Shown here one piece after another: positions 13,908-20,692 of a stretch of 20,692 nt of DNA; positions within the stretch are counted from its first letter, which is position 1; each line of letters begins with the position of its first letter. The stretch covers positions 1-20,692 of the forward strand of contig JAICLN010000018.1 of the NCBI GenBank assembly GCA_025925615.1, in the 5' to 3' direction. Below the pieces are notes generated by a model. It was given only the letters and a program-made list of their open reading frames with translations, ran no database searches and was not told the origin of the DNA. The translations under genes and the position numbers were made by a program. Source of the stretch: Actinomycetospora sp. Its GTDB lineage: Bacteria > Actinomycetota > Actinomycetes > Mycobacteriales > Pseudonocardiaceae.

Positions 13908-13943
13908 GGATCGCGACGGCGACCCCTCCTACCGTCTGGCCCC

Positions 13944-14732
13944 ATGACCTCCACGGTGGCGTCGCCCGGCGAGCTGCTGCGCGGCTGGCGGACCCGCCGG
14001 CGCCGCAGCCAGATGGACCTCGCGCTCGACGTCGGGGTCTCCACCCGGCACCTGAGCTTCGTCGAGACCGGGCGGTCGCGGGCCAGCCGCGAGCTCCTGC
14101 TCGACCTCGCCGACCACCTCGAGGTCCCGCTGCGCGAGCGCAACGCCCTGCTCCTCGCGGCCGGGTTCGCCCCGGTCTACGGCGAGTCGCGGTGGGACGA
14201 GGCGGGCCTCGAGGCGGTGCGGGAGGCCCTGGGCCACCTGCTCGCCGGCCACGAGCCGTTCCCGGCGCTGGTGATCGACCGGACCGGCGACGTCGTCATG
14301 AGCAACCGCGCCGTCGGCCCGCTGCTCGGCATGCTCGGCCCGGCGTGGTCGGCGCCGCCGGTGAACGTCTACCGGCTCAGCCTCCATCCGCAGGGCCTGG
14401 CGCCCCACATCCGCAACCTCGAGCAGTGGGCGGGCCATCTGCTGCACCGCCTCGAGCGGCTCACCGACCTCACCGGTGACCCACGGCTCGCGTCGCTGCT
14501 CGCCGAGGTCCGCGGCTACGTCCCCGACGCCGGGTCGCCCGCGCGCTCCGAGCACGTCGTGCTCCCCCTGCACCTGGCACACCCCGACGGCGACCTGCGC
14601 TTCTACTCGACGATCACCCACTTCGGCGCCGCCTGGGACGTCACCCTCGACGAGCTCTCCATCGAGACCTTCGTCCCCGCCGACGCCGCCACCCGGGCTC
14701 GGCTCGTCGGCTGGTCGGACGGCCCCGGCTGA
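13944..14732 (+). CDS. XRE family regulator with MmyB-like ligand-binding domain
   Basis: A 262-residue protein. The N-terminal XRE helix-turn-helix (about 8-66) reads GELLRGWRTRRRRSQMDLAL, then DVGVSTRHLSFVETGRSRAS and RELLLDLADHLEVPLRERN. The remainder (about 90-255) follows the MmyB-like domain, a PAS-like fold: PFPALVIDRTGDVVMSNRAV, a PPVNVYRLSLHPQGLAPHI segment, and LRFYSTITHFGAAWDVTLDE near the end. These domains are thought to bind small lipophilic ligands, and such genes are commonly divergent from a reductase or small ligand-binding protein, here a SnoaL-like one. ATG 13944 places the HTH at the N-terminus; the longer frame from 13851 would cross the operator palindrome. It probably recognises the dyad at 13891-13907. 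Confidence 0.87.
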   Translation: MTSTVASPGELLRGWRTRRRRSQMDLALDVGVSTRHLSFVETGRSRASRELLLDLADHLEVPLRERNALLLAAGFAPVYGESRWDEAGLEAVREALGHLLAGHEPFPALVIDRTGDVVMSNRAVGPLLGMLGPAWSAPPVNVYRLSLHPQGLAPHIRNLEQWAGHLLHRLERLTDLTGDPRLASLLAEVRGYVPDAGSPARSEHVVLPLHLAHPDGDLRFYSTITHFGAAWDVTLDELSIETFVPADAATRARLVGWSDGPG

Positions 14733-14744
14733 CGGGCCGGCGGG

Positions 14745-15335
14745 CTACCGGTCCGGGTCCTGCGACTCCGAGCCGCTGTAGGTGGCGCGCTCCACGGCGG
14801 CGTCGCTGTCGAGGCCGGAGCCCAGGGCGCCCGCCACGGTCGCGAAAGCGGTCGCCAGCCACGCCAGCCGCACGTGGTCACCGATGCCCGCGGCCGTGCT
14901 CAGGTCGCTGCCGAACACGGGCGGCTGGAGGAAGAACATCGTGATCACGATGTTGAAGACCAGCACCGCCACGGCCATCGTCAGGACCCCGACGAGCAGG
15001 CTCAGCACCGTGGAGGCGTTGCGCAGCGTGGTGTCGTCGCCCTCGACGGCGTCGGACGGGCGCTGCCAGAGGTCGTGCGCGCCGAGGATCCAGACGACCA
15101 TCATGACGATCGCCGCGACCATCGTGATCACGAGCTTGGTCCAGCTCAGGGCGTCGGCGAGCTGCCAGACCGTCGAGGTGATCACGAGGTAGGCGCTGGT
15201 GGCGAGGACCGCGGCGAGCGCGCTGCGCATCCCCAGCACCAGGCGCCACGGTCGGTTGGTCAGCACCATCTCGGTCAGCATCCGCAGCCGGCCGGGGCGC
15301 CGGGTCGGGGCGTCCGGTCGGGACGACGTCGTCAT
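14745..15335 (-). CDS. four-span membrane protein of unknown function
   Basis: A 196-residue protein with four predicted spans at about 39-56, 67-87, 108-137 and 157-175. A basic N-terminal tail (PTRRPGRLRM) suggests the N-terminus is cytoplasmic. Recognisable stretches are LTNRPWRLVLGMRSALAAVL, WTKLVITMVAAIVMMVVWIL with GAHDLWQRP after it, and FNIVITMFFLQPPVFG. I do not recognise a named function; similar actinobacterial proteins exist by my recollection but with no reliable annotation. The ATG at 15335 follows a purine-rich GATGAGGA. It is convergent with the regulator gene, leaving only 12 bases, and lies 63 bases after the QorB-like gene on the same strand. Confidence 0.7.
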   Translation of the reverse strand: MTTSSRPDAPTRRPGRLRMLTEMVLTNRPWRLVLGMRSALAAVLATSAYLVITSTVWQLADALSWTKLVITMVAAIVMMVVWILGAHDLWQRPSDAVEGDDTTLRNASTVLSLLVGVLTMAVAVLVFNIVITMFFLQPPVFGSDLSTAAGIGDHVRLAWLATAFATVAGALGSGLDSDAAVERATYSGSESQDPDR

Positions 15336-15398
15336 GTCCTCATCGTCCCGAGATCCGCCGGTGTGCGTCGCGGCGGGGTCGGCGACGTCACGATCTCC

Positions 15399-16283
15399 TT
15401 ACAGGCGGGCGGCGCGGACGGCGTCCACCAGCGACGTCGGCGCGCGGCCGAGGAGGTTCTCCAGCGCCGGGCTGTCGGTCTCCAGTTCGCCCCGCGCGGC
15501 GGACCCGTCGAGGGAGGCCACGAACTCCGCCGTCGCCCGGTCCATCCCGGTGTCCGCGAGGTGGTCGGTGAACTCGGCGACGGACAGGTCGCGGTACGCC
15601 ACGGTCGTCCCGGTGACGTCGGTGATCGTCCGGGCGAGCTCGGCCAGGGTGAAGGCCGGGCCACCGAGCTCCCAGTAGCCCTGCTGGTCGGCGATGTCGC
15701 CGGTCAGCAACGAGACCGCGGCCTCGGCGTAGTCCGCGCGCGTGGCCGCGGAGATCCGCCCCGAGCCGGCCGCGCCGACGATCTCCCCGCGGGAGAGGAA
15801 GTCCTCGATCCGGGCGGTGTAGTTCTCGGTGTACCAGCCGTTGCGGGCCACGGCGAAGGGCAGCCCGGAGCCCTGCAGGACGTCCTCGGTCTCGGCGTGC
15901 TCGGGGGCGAGCAGCAGCTCGGTCTCGTCGGCGTGGATCACGCTCGTGTAGACGACCATGCCGACGTCGGCCGCGTCCGCAGCCTCGATCACGGCGGTGT
16001 GCTGGCGGACACGGTCCCCGGTGTCCGGGCTCGAGACGAGCAGCAGCCGCTCGATGCCCTCGAGGGCGGGGCCGAGGGTGTCGGGGCGGTCGTAGTCCGC
16101 CTCGCGGACGCCGACCCCGAGGTCGGCCAGGTCCTTCGCCCGCTCCGGGTCACGGACCAGGGCGAACACGTTGCCGGCGGGGACGCCGCGGCGCAGCAGG
16201 GCGTCGAGCGCCAGCCGGCCGAGGTGGCCGGTGGCTCCGGTGACGGCGAACGACGGGGCGGGCACGACAGGGGTCTCGCTCAT
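15399..16283 (-). CDS. NmrA/QorB-type NAD(P)-binding oxidoreductase
   Basis: A 294-residue atypical SDR. The nucleotide-binding loop TGATGHLG is at 15-22, followed by LLRRGVPAGNVFALVRDPER and the strand VREADYDRPDTL. LLLVSSPDTGDRVRQHTAVI and VVYTSVIHAD match QorB, the NAD(P)H:quinone oxidoreductase that shares this fold, and the C-terminal ENLLGRAPTSLVDAV fits its ending. The classical YxxxK is not in place, as in NmrA-like proteins. The probable role is quinone or small-molecule reduction, or redox sensing. ATG 16283 follows GCGCGCC and has no strong ribosome-binding site. It uses a TAA stop, rare for this genome. The upstream minus-strand gene ends 82 bases away. Confidence 0.83.
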   Translation of the reverse strand: MSETPVVPAPSFAVTGATGHLGRLALDALLRRGVPAGNVFALVRDPERAKDLADLGVGVREADYDRPDTLGPALEGIERLLLVSSPDTGDRVRQHTAVIEAADAADVGMVVYTSVIHADETELLLAPEHAETEDVLQGSGLPFAVARNGWYTENYTARIEDFLSRGEIVGAAGSGRISAATRADYAEAAVSLLTGDIADQQGYWELGGPAFTLAELARTITDVTGTTVAYRDLSVAEFTDHLADTGMDRATAEFVASLDGSAARGELETDSPALENLLGRAPTSLVDAVRAARL

Positions 16284-16365
16284 GGCGCGCAGGGTGCCCA
16301 CTCGGCCCGACGGCACACACGAGGGCCCGGCCGGTCAGGCCGCCGTGCGCGCCGGTCGGGGCCGG

Positions 16366-17073
16366 TCAGCCCGGGTCGTGCAGCCGGACCTGTCGGCGCC
16401 GGGCCCGCCACTCGCTGCGGTGGGCCAGCACGACGGCCCCGGGGCGCATCCGCCCGAAGGTGCGCTGCACGTCGGCGACCCGGTCGAACACCGGGCCGCG
16501 GCGACCCGTCGTCGAGCACGTCGTGTACGGGCGCGTGGTGGCGAGCAGCGTGGTCCCGGCGCGCTCGAGGGCGGCGGCGAGGAGGTCGCCCGAGGCGCAG
16601 CGGGCACCGGGGACGACGACCTCGATCGTCGCGTTCCCGTCGACGCGGGTGGTGAGGTGCGCCGGGACGTCCGAAGCGGCCGGCAGGGTGAGCGCCACCG
16701 GTCCGCGGGCGAGGCGTTCGTCCAGCGCGGCGAGGAACGCCGCGGTGAGCACCTCGGGATCGACCAGCGTCGGCAGGAGTGAGCGCGTGGTGGTCACGGC
16801 GGGCACCCAGGTCGACGGGCGGCCGAGCCCGTGGCCGACCGCGCGCACCACCTCCGGGTCGGGGTGGAAGCTGAGCGCGTAGCCGGGGCCGCTGCCGTGG
16901 AAGACCGGGGTGCCGAACGCGATCGCGGTGGCCGCCAGGGAACGGTCCGACGCGTCCTCGAGCACCAGGCGGTGCTCGGCCCAGTCGGTGCGCCAGAAGC
17001 GGTCGAGCTCGCGACGCTCCTCGGGGGAGAGCCGGCGGCCGAAGACCGTCTCGGCGAGGGCGTAGGCGTCCAT
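16366..17073 (-). CDS. divergent YrdC/Sua5-like domain protein
   Basis: A 235-residue protein. From about residue 60 it can be laid along YrdC/Sua5: GPGYALSFHPDPEVVRAVGH followed by GLGRP takes the place of the YGLGcdP...K-x-RP region, GPVALTLPAASDVPAHLTTR that of WPGPVTxxLPA, then ATIEVVVPGA for the VRVPdHP strand, LLATTRPYT for the S-T-S-A-N loop, and DVQRTFG. YrdC-family enzymes make threonylcarbamoyl-AMP for tRNA modification. The Lys of K-x-R and the STSAN residues are missing, so normal catalysis is doubtful. ATG 17073 has GAGGAG six bases upstream; ATG 17187, also with GAGGAGG upstream, would add 38 poorly structured residues. Homology is my reading of the pattern and is moderately supported. 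Confidence 0.6.
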   Translation of the reverse strand: MDAYALAETVFGRRLSPEERRELDRFWRTDWAEHRLVLEDASDRSLAATAIAFGTPVFHGSGPGYALSFHPDPEVVRAVGHGLGRPSTWVPAVTTTRSLLPTLVDPEVLTAAFLAALDERLARGPVALTLPAASDVPAHLTTRVDGNATIEVVVPGARCASGDLLAAALERAGTTLLATTRPYTTCSTTGRRGPVFDRVADVQRTFGRMRPGAVVLAHRSEWRARRRQVRLHDPG

Positions 17074-17274
17074 CGCGTGCTCCTCGGGCCGGCGGGGGAG
17101 GCGGCCCGGGCGTCCCGGGCGTCCCGGGACGGCCCCGGTGACGGCGGAGACCGGGTCGGTCATCACCGAGTCCGTCGTCACGATCATCGTCGGGGCCTCC
17201 TCGTCGCTCACGTTCGGGCGAGGATCAGCCTCTCCCGGACCGGAGGGCCCGTCCGTCTCCTGTTCGACGCGGGT

Positions 17275-17294
17275 TGTGTCGCCGATGCGACACA
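17275..17294. promoter_or_regulatory. perfect 8+4+8 inverted repeat, candidate operator
   Basis: tgtgtcgc (17275-17282), cgat, and gcgacaca (17287-17294) form a perfect dyad of Crp-family size, with TGTG/CACA ends. It lies between the stop of the MDMPI-type gene (17328) and the start of the YrdC-like gene (17187 or 17073), so it could regulate the latter. It resembles the site at 2963-2982 beside the Crp/Fnr gene. Confidence 0.5.
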
Positions 17295-17327
17295 GAGGTG
17301 CCCTGCGGGCAGGTGAGCCGAAGGCAC

Positions 17328-18092
17328 CTACGGTCCCGGGAACCACCGCTTGAAGCCGGCCGCCAGCTCGGTCTCGCCGGCGAAGGAGAGCCGTCGGTCG
17401 TCGGCCCCGGTGCGGCCCAGTGCGAAGCGGAGCACGGCGGTGTCGTCGCTGCCCGACACGGTGGCCGTCGGGTCCTCGTCCGGAGCCGCCTGCCAGGCGC
17501 CGTCGAGCAGCGCGAAGCGCAGGTCCACCGTCGGCCCGCGCAGCGCGAGGACCGTGCCCTCCGGCGGGGCCTCGCCGGCCGCGCCCGCCAGCACGGGGAA
17601 GACCGGCGGCAGCACCGTCGTCGTCGCGCGGACCACGTCCCCGCCCCACGGCTCGTCGCGGCCGACCGCCGCGACGAGGTCGTCGGCGTGGACCCCGGCC
17701 TCCATGGTGAACACGCACAGCCCGAACGGGACCGGGATCGCGCCGAAGGGGATGGTGAGGACGGCGTCCGGGGCGAGCTGCCCCGCCCGGGCGAGCTCGG
17801 CGTCCAGGTCGGCGACGGAGGCCCGCAGCGCGGTGGCGACCTCCGCCGGGCCGCCGTCGGGCTCCCGGCCCTCGGCGGTGCCGGCCATGCCGGTGCGGGC
17901 GCGGCGCAGGGCGTCGGCCTCCATCGAGGTGCCCCAGGCGGCGTGGCGGGCGAGGTCGGTGACCGTCCAGCCGGCGCAGCGGGTCGGGGTGCTCGCGGCG
18001 GCCTCGCCGAGGCCGTCGACGGCGTCGAGGGCGCGGCCCCAGTCCCGGGCGACGGCGGCGCGGAACTCGGCGGGGACCTGGTCGGTGGTCAA
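17328..18092 (-). CDS. maleylpyruvate isomerase family (MDMPI/TIGR03083-type) protein
   Basis: A 254-residue protein with two domains. The N-terminal DinB-like metal-binding bundle (about 8-150) shows the family signature STPTRCAGWTVTDLARHAAW and, later, MEAGVHADDLVAAVG, whose histidines are expected metal ligands. The C-terminal domain (about 165-250) shows LRGPTVDLRFALLDGAW and DPTATVSGSDDTAVLRFALG, the usual MDMPI C-terminal pattern. Most family members are uncharacterised; the founder is mycothiol-dependent maleylpyruvate isomerase, so mycothiol or another thiol is a plausible cofactor. The frame lacks a nearby ATG or GTG; TTG 18092 is chosen because the domain starts there and AGGAAGGA lies upstream. 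It follows the ATPase gene after 17 bases, so they form one operon. Confidence 0.8.
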   Translation of the reverse strand: MTTDQVPAEFRAAVARDWGRALDAVDGLGEAAASTPTRCAGWTVTDLARHAAWGTSMEADALRRARTGMAGTAEGREPDGGPAEVATALRASVADLDAELARAGQLAPDAVLTIPFGAIPVPFGLCVFTMEAGVHADDLVAAVGRDEPWGGDVVRATTTVLPPVFPVLAGAAGEAPPEGTVLALRGPTVDLRFALLDGAWQAAPDEDPTATVSGSDDTAVLRFALGRTGADDRRLSFAGETELAAGFKRWFPGP

Positions 18093-18109
18093 CGTCGGAT
18101 CGTCCTTCC

Positions 18110-20692
18110 TCAGGCGGATCGGGGGGAACCGTGGCCGACGGTCCCGGCCAGGGCGGCGCGTGACCGGGCCGCGGCGCGGACGGCCCCGGTGGCGTCGTCG
18201 AGGCGGACCGCGGCGCGCAGGTGGTCCGCGGCGGCGTCGAGGTACCCCGCGGCCCGCGCGGCCAGACCCAGGGCGTGGTCCGCCGCACCGAGGCAGAGGG
18301 CGCCGGAGCCGACGACGACCACGTGCCCCGCCCAGGGCCGGAGCAGGTCGTGGAGCAGGGCACCCGACGCCGCGTCCCCGACGGCGTCGGCGGTCTCCGC
18401 CGCCTCGCCCAGCAGGAAGGCGCGGGCGCCGTCGTTCCCGACGACCGCGAACCCGTCCGCCGCGGCCTCCGTGAGCAGGACCGCGGCCTCGTCGGGGCGT
18501 CCGGCACGGGCCAGCCCCACGGCGGTGTGGATCCGGGTCCGCCCACCCACCGCGTGCGCGACCCGCTGCAGCGTCGGCAGCGCGAGCTCCGGCGTCCCGG
18601 CCGCGGTGTGCAGCGTCAGCAGCTGCACGCTGTGGACCTGGCCCGCGTCGCCGTAGTGCCAGCGCTCGCCCTCGCGACGGAAGTGCTCGACGGCGTCGGC
18701 GGCCTCGTCGAGGTCGCCGTGGTGGAGCAGCATCATCGCCCGCCACATCGCGGGGTACCAGAGGTGCAGCGGCCGCCCGAGCCGCAGCGCCAGCGCCCCC
18801 GCCGCGTCGACGAGGGCCTCCGCGGCCGGGGTCTCCCCCGCCTCGAGCAGGTCGACCATCCGCAGCCGCAGCGCCTCGAACTCGCGCTCCGGGTCGCCCG
18901 CCGCCCGCGCGGCGGCGAGCAGCTCCTCGTCCGCCCGCAGCCGGTCGGGCAGCCGGCCCGGGCTCGCCAGGGCCGGGCGGCGTGCGAGGAGTGCGTAGGC
19001 GAGCGCCCCGGCGTCGTCGGCGTGGCGGGCGAGGGCGACCGCCTCGTCGCCCAGCACCGTCGCCCCGGCCTCGTCGCCGCCGTAGCCGCGCGCCCGGGCG
19101 GAGGCGGCCAGCAGCCGGGCGCGGGTGGCGGGGGCCGAGGACGGGACCAGCCCCAGCGCGTCGCCGAGGAGCTCCAGGGCCCGGGCATTCCAGGTCTCGC
19201 GGGGCAGGCGGCTGTCGAACAGGGCGTCCTCGTAGCCGAGCGCGGCGGCGGCCCGCGCGACGTGCGTCCCGGGGGCGGCCGCGGCGGTGACCTCGGCGAA
19301 CGCCGTCATCGCCTCCGGCAACCGCCCGGCCCGGCGCAGCGCCTCCGCCCGGCGCAGGACCCGCTGGGCCCGCGCTTCCGACGGGGCCGGGTCGACGGCC
19401 GCGCCGAGGTCGTGGGCCCGCCCGAAGAGCTCCGCGGCGCGCAGCGGCTCGGGGCCGAGCGCCGTCTCCCCCGCCTCGGTCAGCCGGGCCGCCGCCCGCC
19501 GGGCGAGGTCCTCGCGGGTGACCCGGCCGTCGACCGGTCCGCCCAGCGCAGGCGCCTCCTCCCAGGCCGCGGCGAGGTGGCGGCCCGCGTGCTCGGTACC
19601 GCGTTCCGGGCGGCGGGCGTCGAGCCACTCGGCGAAGCGCAGGTGCAGCGCGGCCCGCCGGGCGCGGGGCAGCGTCGCGTAGGCGGTGTCGCGCACGAGC
19701 GGGTGCCGGTAGGTGTACGACGTCGGGTCGACCGGGTCCGGGCACGGGCCGACGAGCAGGCCGGCGCCGGTGAGGTCGCGCAGCGCGTCCCCGGGCTCCG
19801 GGCTGCCGAGCTCGGGCAGGGCCGACGCGGGCAGCGTCACCCCGGTCACCGAGCCGCGGCCCAGGACCTCGCGGACCGGCGGGGCGAGGGCGTCGAGCTG
19901 GCCGGTGTAGATCGCGCGCACCGTGCTGGGCACGGTGAGCGCCGACGGGTTCCCGCCCGGCAGGGCGCCCGAGCGCTCCCAGACCCGCAGCAGCTCGACG
20001 ACGAAGAGCGGGTTGCCCCCGGCCGCGGCCTGCAGCTCGCCCAGGACGCCGGGCGGGAGCACCCCGGGGCCGACCCGGTCGGCGACCAGCGCCGCGACGT
20101 CGTCGTCGGAGAGCGGGTCGAGGGTGCGTACCGCTCCCGACGGCGGGTGCTCGCCCGGTCGGGCGGTGGTGACGACGAGGCGCGGGGTGCGGTGCGGGGC
20201 CGTGAGGGCGTGGTCGAGGAAGGCGTGCATGTCCGCCGACGCGAGGTGGACGTCGTCGACGATCCACACCGGGGTCGGCCCGCCGGGCTCGCCATGTGCG
20301 TCGAGCACCGCGGTCCAGGAGGCCCACAGCTCGGCCGGGGCGCCGGCGGGCTCCTCCCCTGCGAGCAGCTCCGCGGTGTGCCGGGCCGACAGCGCCGCCC
20401 GCGGGCCGGAGTGGCCGTGGCGGGCGAGCCGGTCGGCGACCCCGCCGGCCTCGACCCCGGCTGCCCGGAGCAGGGCGGCGACCGGCGCGTAGCCGGGCTC
20501 GTCGGCCCGGACCCGGACCAGCCACGCCGGGCCGGCCGCCCGCGCGGCGAACTCGGCCACCAGACGACTGCGCCCGACGCCGGGCGGGGCGAGCACGGTG
20601 ATCCGCTCGGCGCCGCGGGCGTCGCGGTGGGCGGCGTCGAGGGCCGCGAGGTCGGCCGCCCGGCCGCGGAAGGGCCCGCCGTCGGGAACCCG
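18110..20692 (-). CDS. large AAA-type ATPase (LuxR/adenylate-cyclase-associated type), N-terminus outside the window
   Basis: The visible 860 residues run off the right edge. They open with PFRGRAADLAALDAAHRDAR, the usual F-x-GR entry of AAA_16 ATPases, then the Walker A loop APPGVGRSRL (about 20561-20590), where Arg replaces the invariant Lys, and Walker B VWIVDDVHLAS near 20256. A winged-helix-like segment and a long alpha-helical region with TPR-like periodicity (for example RAEALRRAGRLPEAMTAFAE) follow, to GTVGHGSPRSA and the stop. In LAL-type LuxR regulators an HTH would close the protein; none is seen. A cyclase or DNA-binding domain could therefore lie before the edge. It is followed after 17 bases by the MDMPI-type gene. 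Confidence 0.8.
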   Translation of the reverse strand, partial: RVPDGGPFRGRAADLAALDAAHRDARGAERITVLAPPGVGRSRLVAEFAARAAGPAWLVRVRADEPGYAPVAALLRAAGVEAGGVADRLARHGHSGPRAALSARHTAELLAGEEPAGAPAELWASWTAVLDAHGEPGGPTPVWIVDDVHLASADMHAFLDHALTAPHRTPRLVVTTARPGEHPPSGAVRTLDPLSDDDVAALVADRVGPGVLPPGVLGELQAAAGGNPLFVVELLRVWERSGALPGGNPSALTVPSTVRAIYTGQLDALAPPVREVLGRGSVTGVTLPASALPELGSPEPGDALRDLTGAGLLVGPCPDPVDPTSYTYRHPLVRDTAYATLPRARRAALHLRFAEWLDARRPERGTEHAGRHLAAAWEEAPALGGPVDGRVTREDLARRAAARLTEAGETALGPEPLRAAELFGRAHDLGAAVDPAPSEARAQRVLRRAEALRRAGRLPEAMTAFAEVTAAAAPGTHVARAAAALGYEDALFDSRLPRETWNARALELLGDALGLVPSSAPATRARLLAASARARGYGGDEAGATVLGDEAVALARHADDAGALAYALLARRPALASPGRLPDRLRADEELLAAARAAGDPEREFEALRLRMVDLLEAGETPAAEALVDAAGALALRLGRPLHLWYPAMWRAMMLLHHGDLDEAADAVEHFRREGERWHYGDAGQVHSVQLLTLHTAAGTPELALPTLQRVAHAVGGRTRIHTAVGLARAGRPDEAAVLLTEAAADGFAVVGNDGARAFLLGEAAETADAVGDAASGALLHDLLRPWAGHVVVVGSGALCLGAADHALGLAARAAGYLDAAADHLRAAVRLDDATGAVRAAARSRAALAGTVGHGSPRSA

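Noticed and set aside
17328..20525. 1065-residue minus-strand open frame
   Set aside because: Upstream of 18092 it is an out-of-frame shadow of the ATPase gene; only the last 254 residues form a real protein.
18110..20692. LuxR family regulator
   Set aside because: The C-terminus shows no LuxR helix-turn-helix, and the N-terminus is outside the window.
1..20692. tRNA, rRNA, riboswitch or insertion sequence
   Set aside because: I looked for cloverleaf tails, known aptamer cores, transposase motifs and terminal repeats with target duplications and found none that I could support by eye.

Overview
The window is very GC-rich DNA from an actinobacterium. The grounds are heavy use of GTG starts, G/C third codon positions, a DUF1707 protein, a Sap/GAP-type membrane protein, an MmyB-type XRE regulator and a maleylpyruvate-isomerase-like (mycothiol-associated) protein. 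Pseudonocardiales (for example Pseudonocardia or Actinomycetospora) is my guess from general character only. I saw no rRNA, tRNA, CRISPR array, transposase or phage gene.

Layout. (1) 1-5.6 kb holds miscellaneous single genes: a 5'-truncated SDR remnant, a DUF1707 membrane protein, an SMP-30/gluconolactonase-like protein, a six-span membrane protein divergent from a Crp/Fnr regulator, a Sap/GAP membrane protein, and an AI-2E-family transporter that has lost its C-terminal part. (2) 5.4-13.2 kb is the centrepiece, a catabolic-looking block. An MFS transporter on the minus strand is divergent from a plus-strand operon: alpha/beta hydrolase with an N-terminal extension, AHL-lactonase-like metallohydrolase, beta-hydroxyacid dehydrogenase 1, mandelonitrile-lyase-type cupin, PcaC-like carboxymuconolactone decarboxylase (CMD), dehydrogenase 2, a two-domain tandem CMD protein and a GntR/FCD regulator. 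All six junctions among the first seven genes are 4-base GTGA/ATGA overlaps. A structured site between the transporter and the operon is the likely GntR operator. (3) 13.2-14.7 kb is a repeat-rich convergent spacer, then a SnoaL-like protein divergent from an MmyB-type XRE regulator, with a 17-bp palindrome between them. (4) 14.7-20.7 kb is all minus strand: a four-span membrane protein, a QorB/NmrA-type oxidoreductase, a protein resembling a degenerate YrdC/Sua5 domain, an MDMPI/TIGR03083-type protein, and a large AAA-type ATPase that runs off the right edge.

The best candidate for an undescribed system is the operon at 7021-13211. Its content suggests uptake of an organic acid or lactone by the MFS protein, ester or lactone opening by the hydrolase and metallohydrolase, NAD(P)-dependent oxidation of hydroxyacids by two related dehydrogenases, and further steps by cupin and CMD proteins, under GntR control. 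I cannot name the substrate.

Several non-coding signals also stand out: two copies of one 27-bp palindrome with a compensated base-pair change, a tandem 62-bp spacer repeat, an in-frame 39-bp repeat at the end of the PcaC-like gene, and similar 20-bp dyads near the Crp/Fnr gene and upstream of the YrdC-like gene. The AI-2E and MFS genes meet tail to tail at what looks like a recombination scar, which may mark the left edge of the catabolic block.
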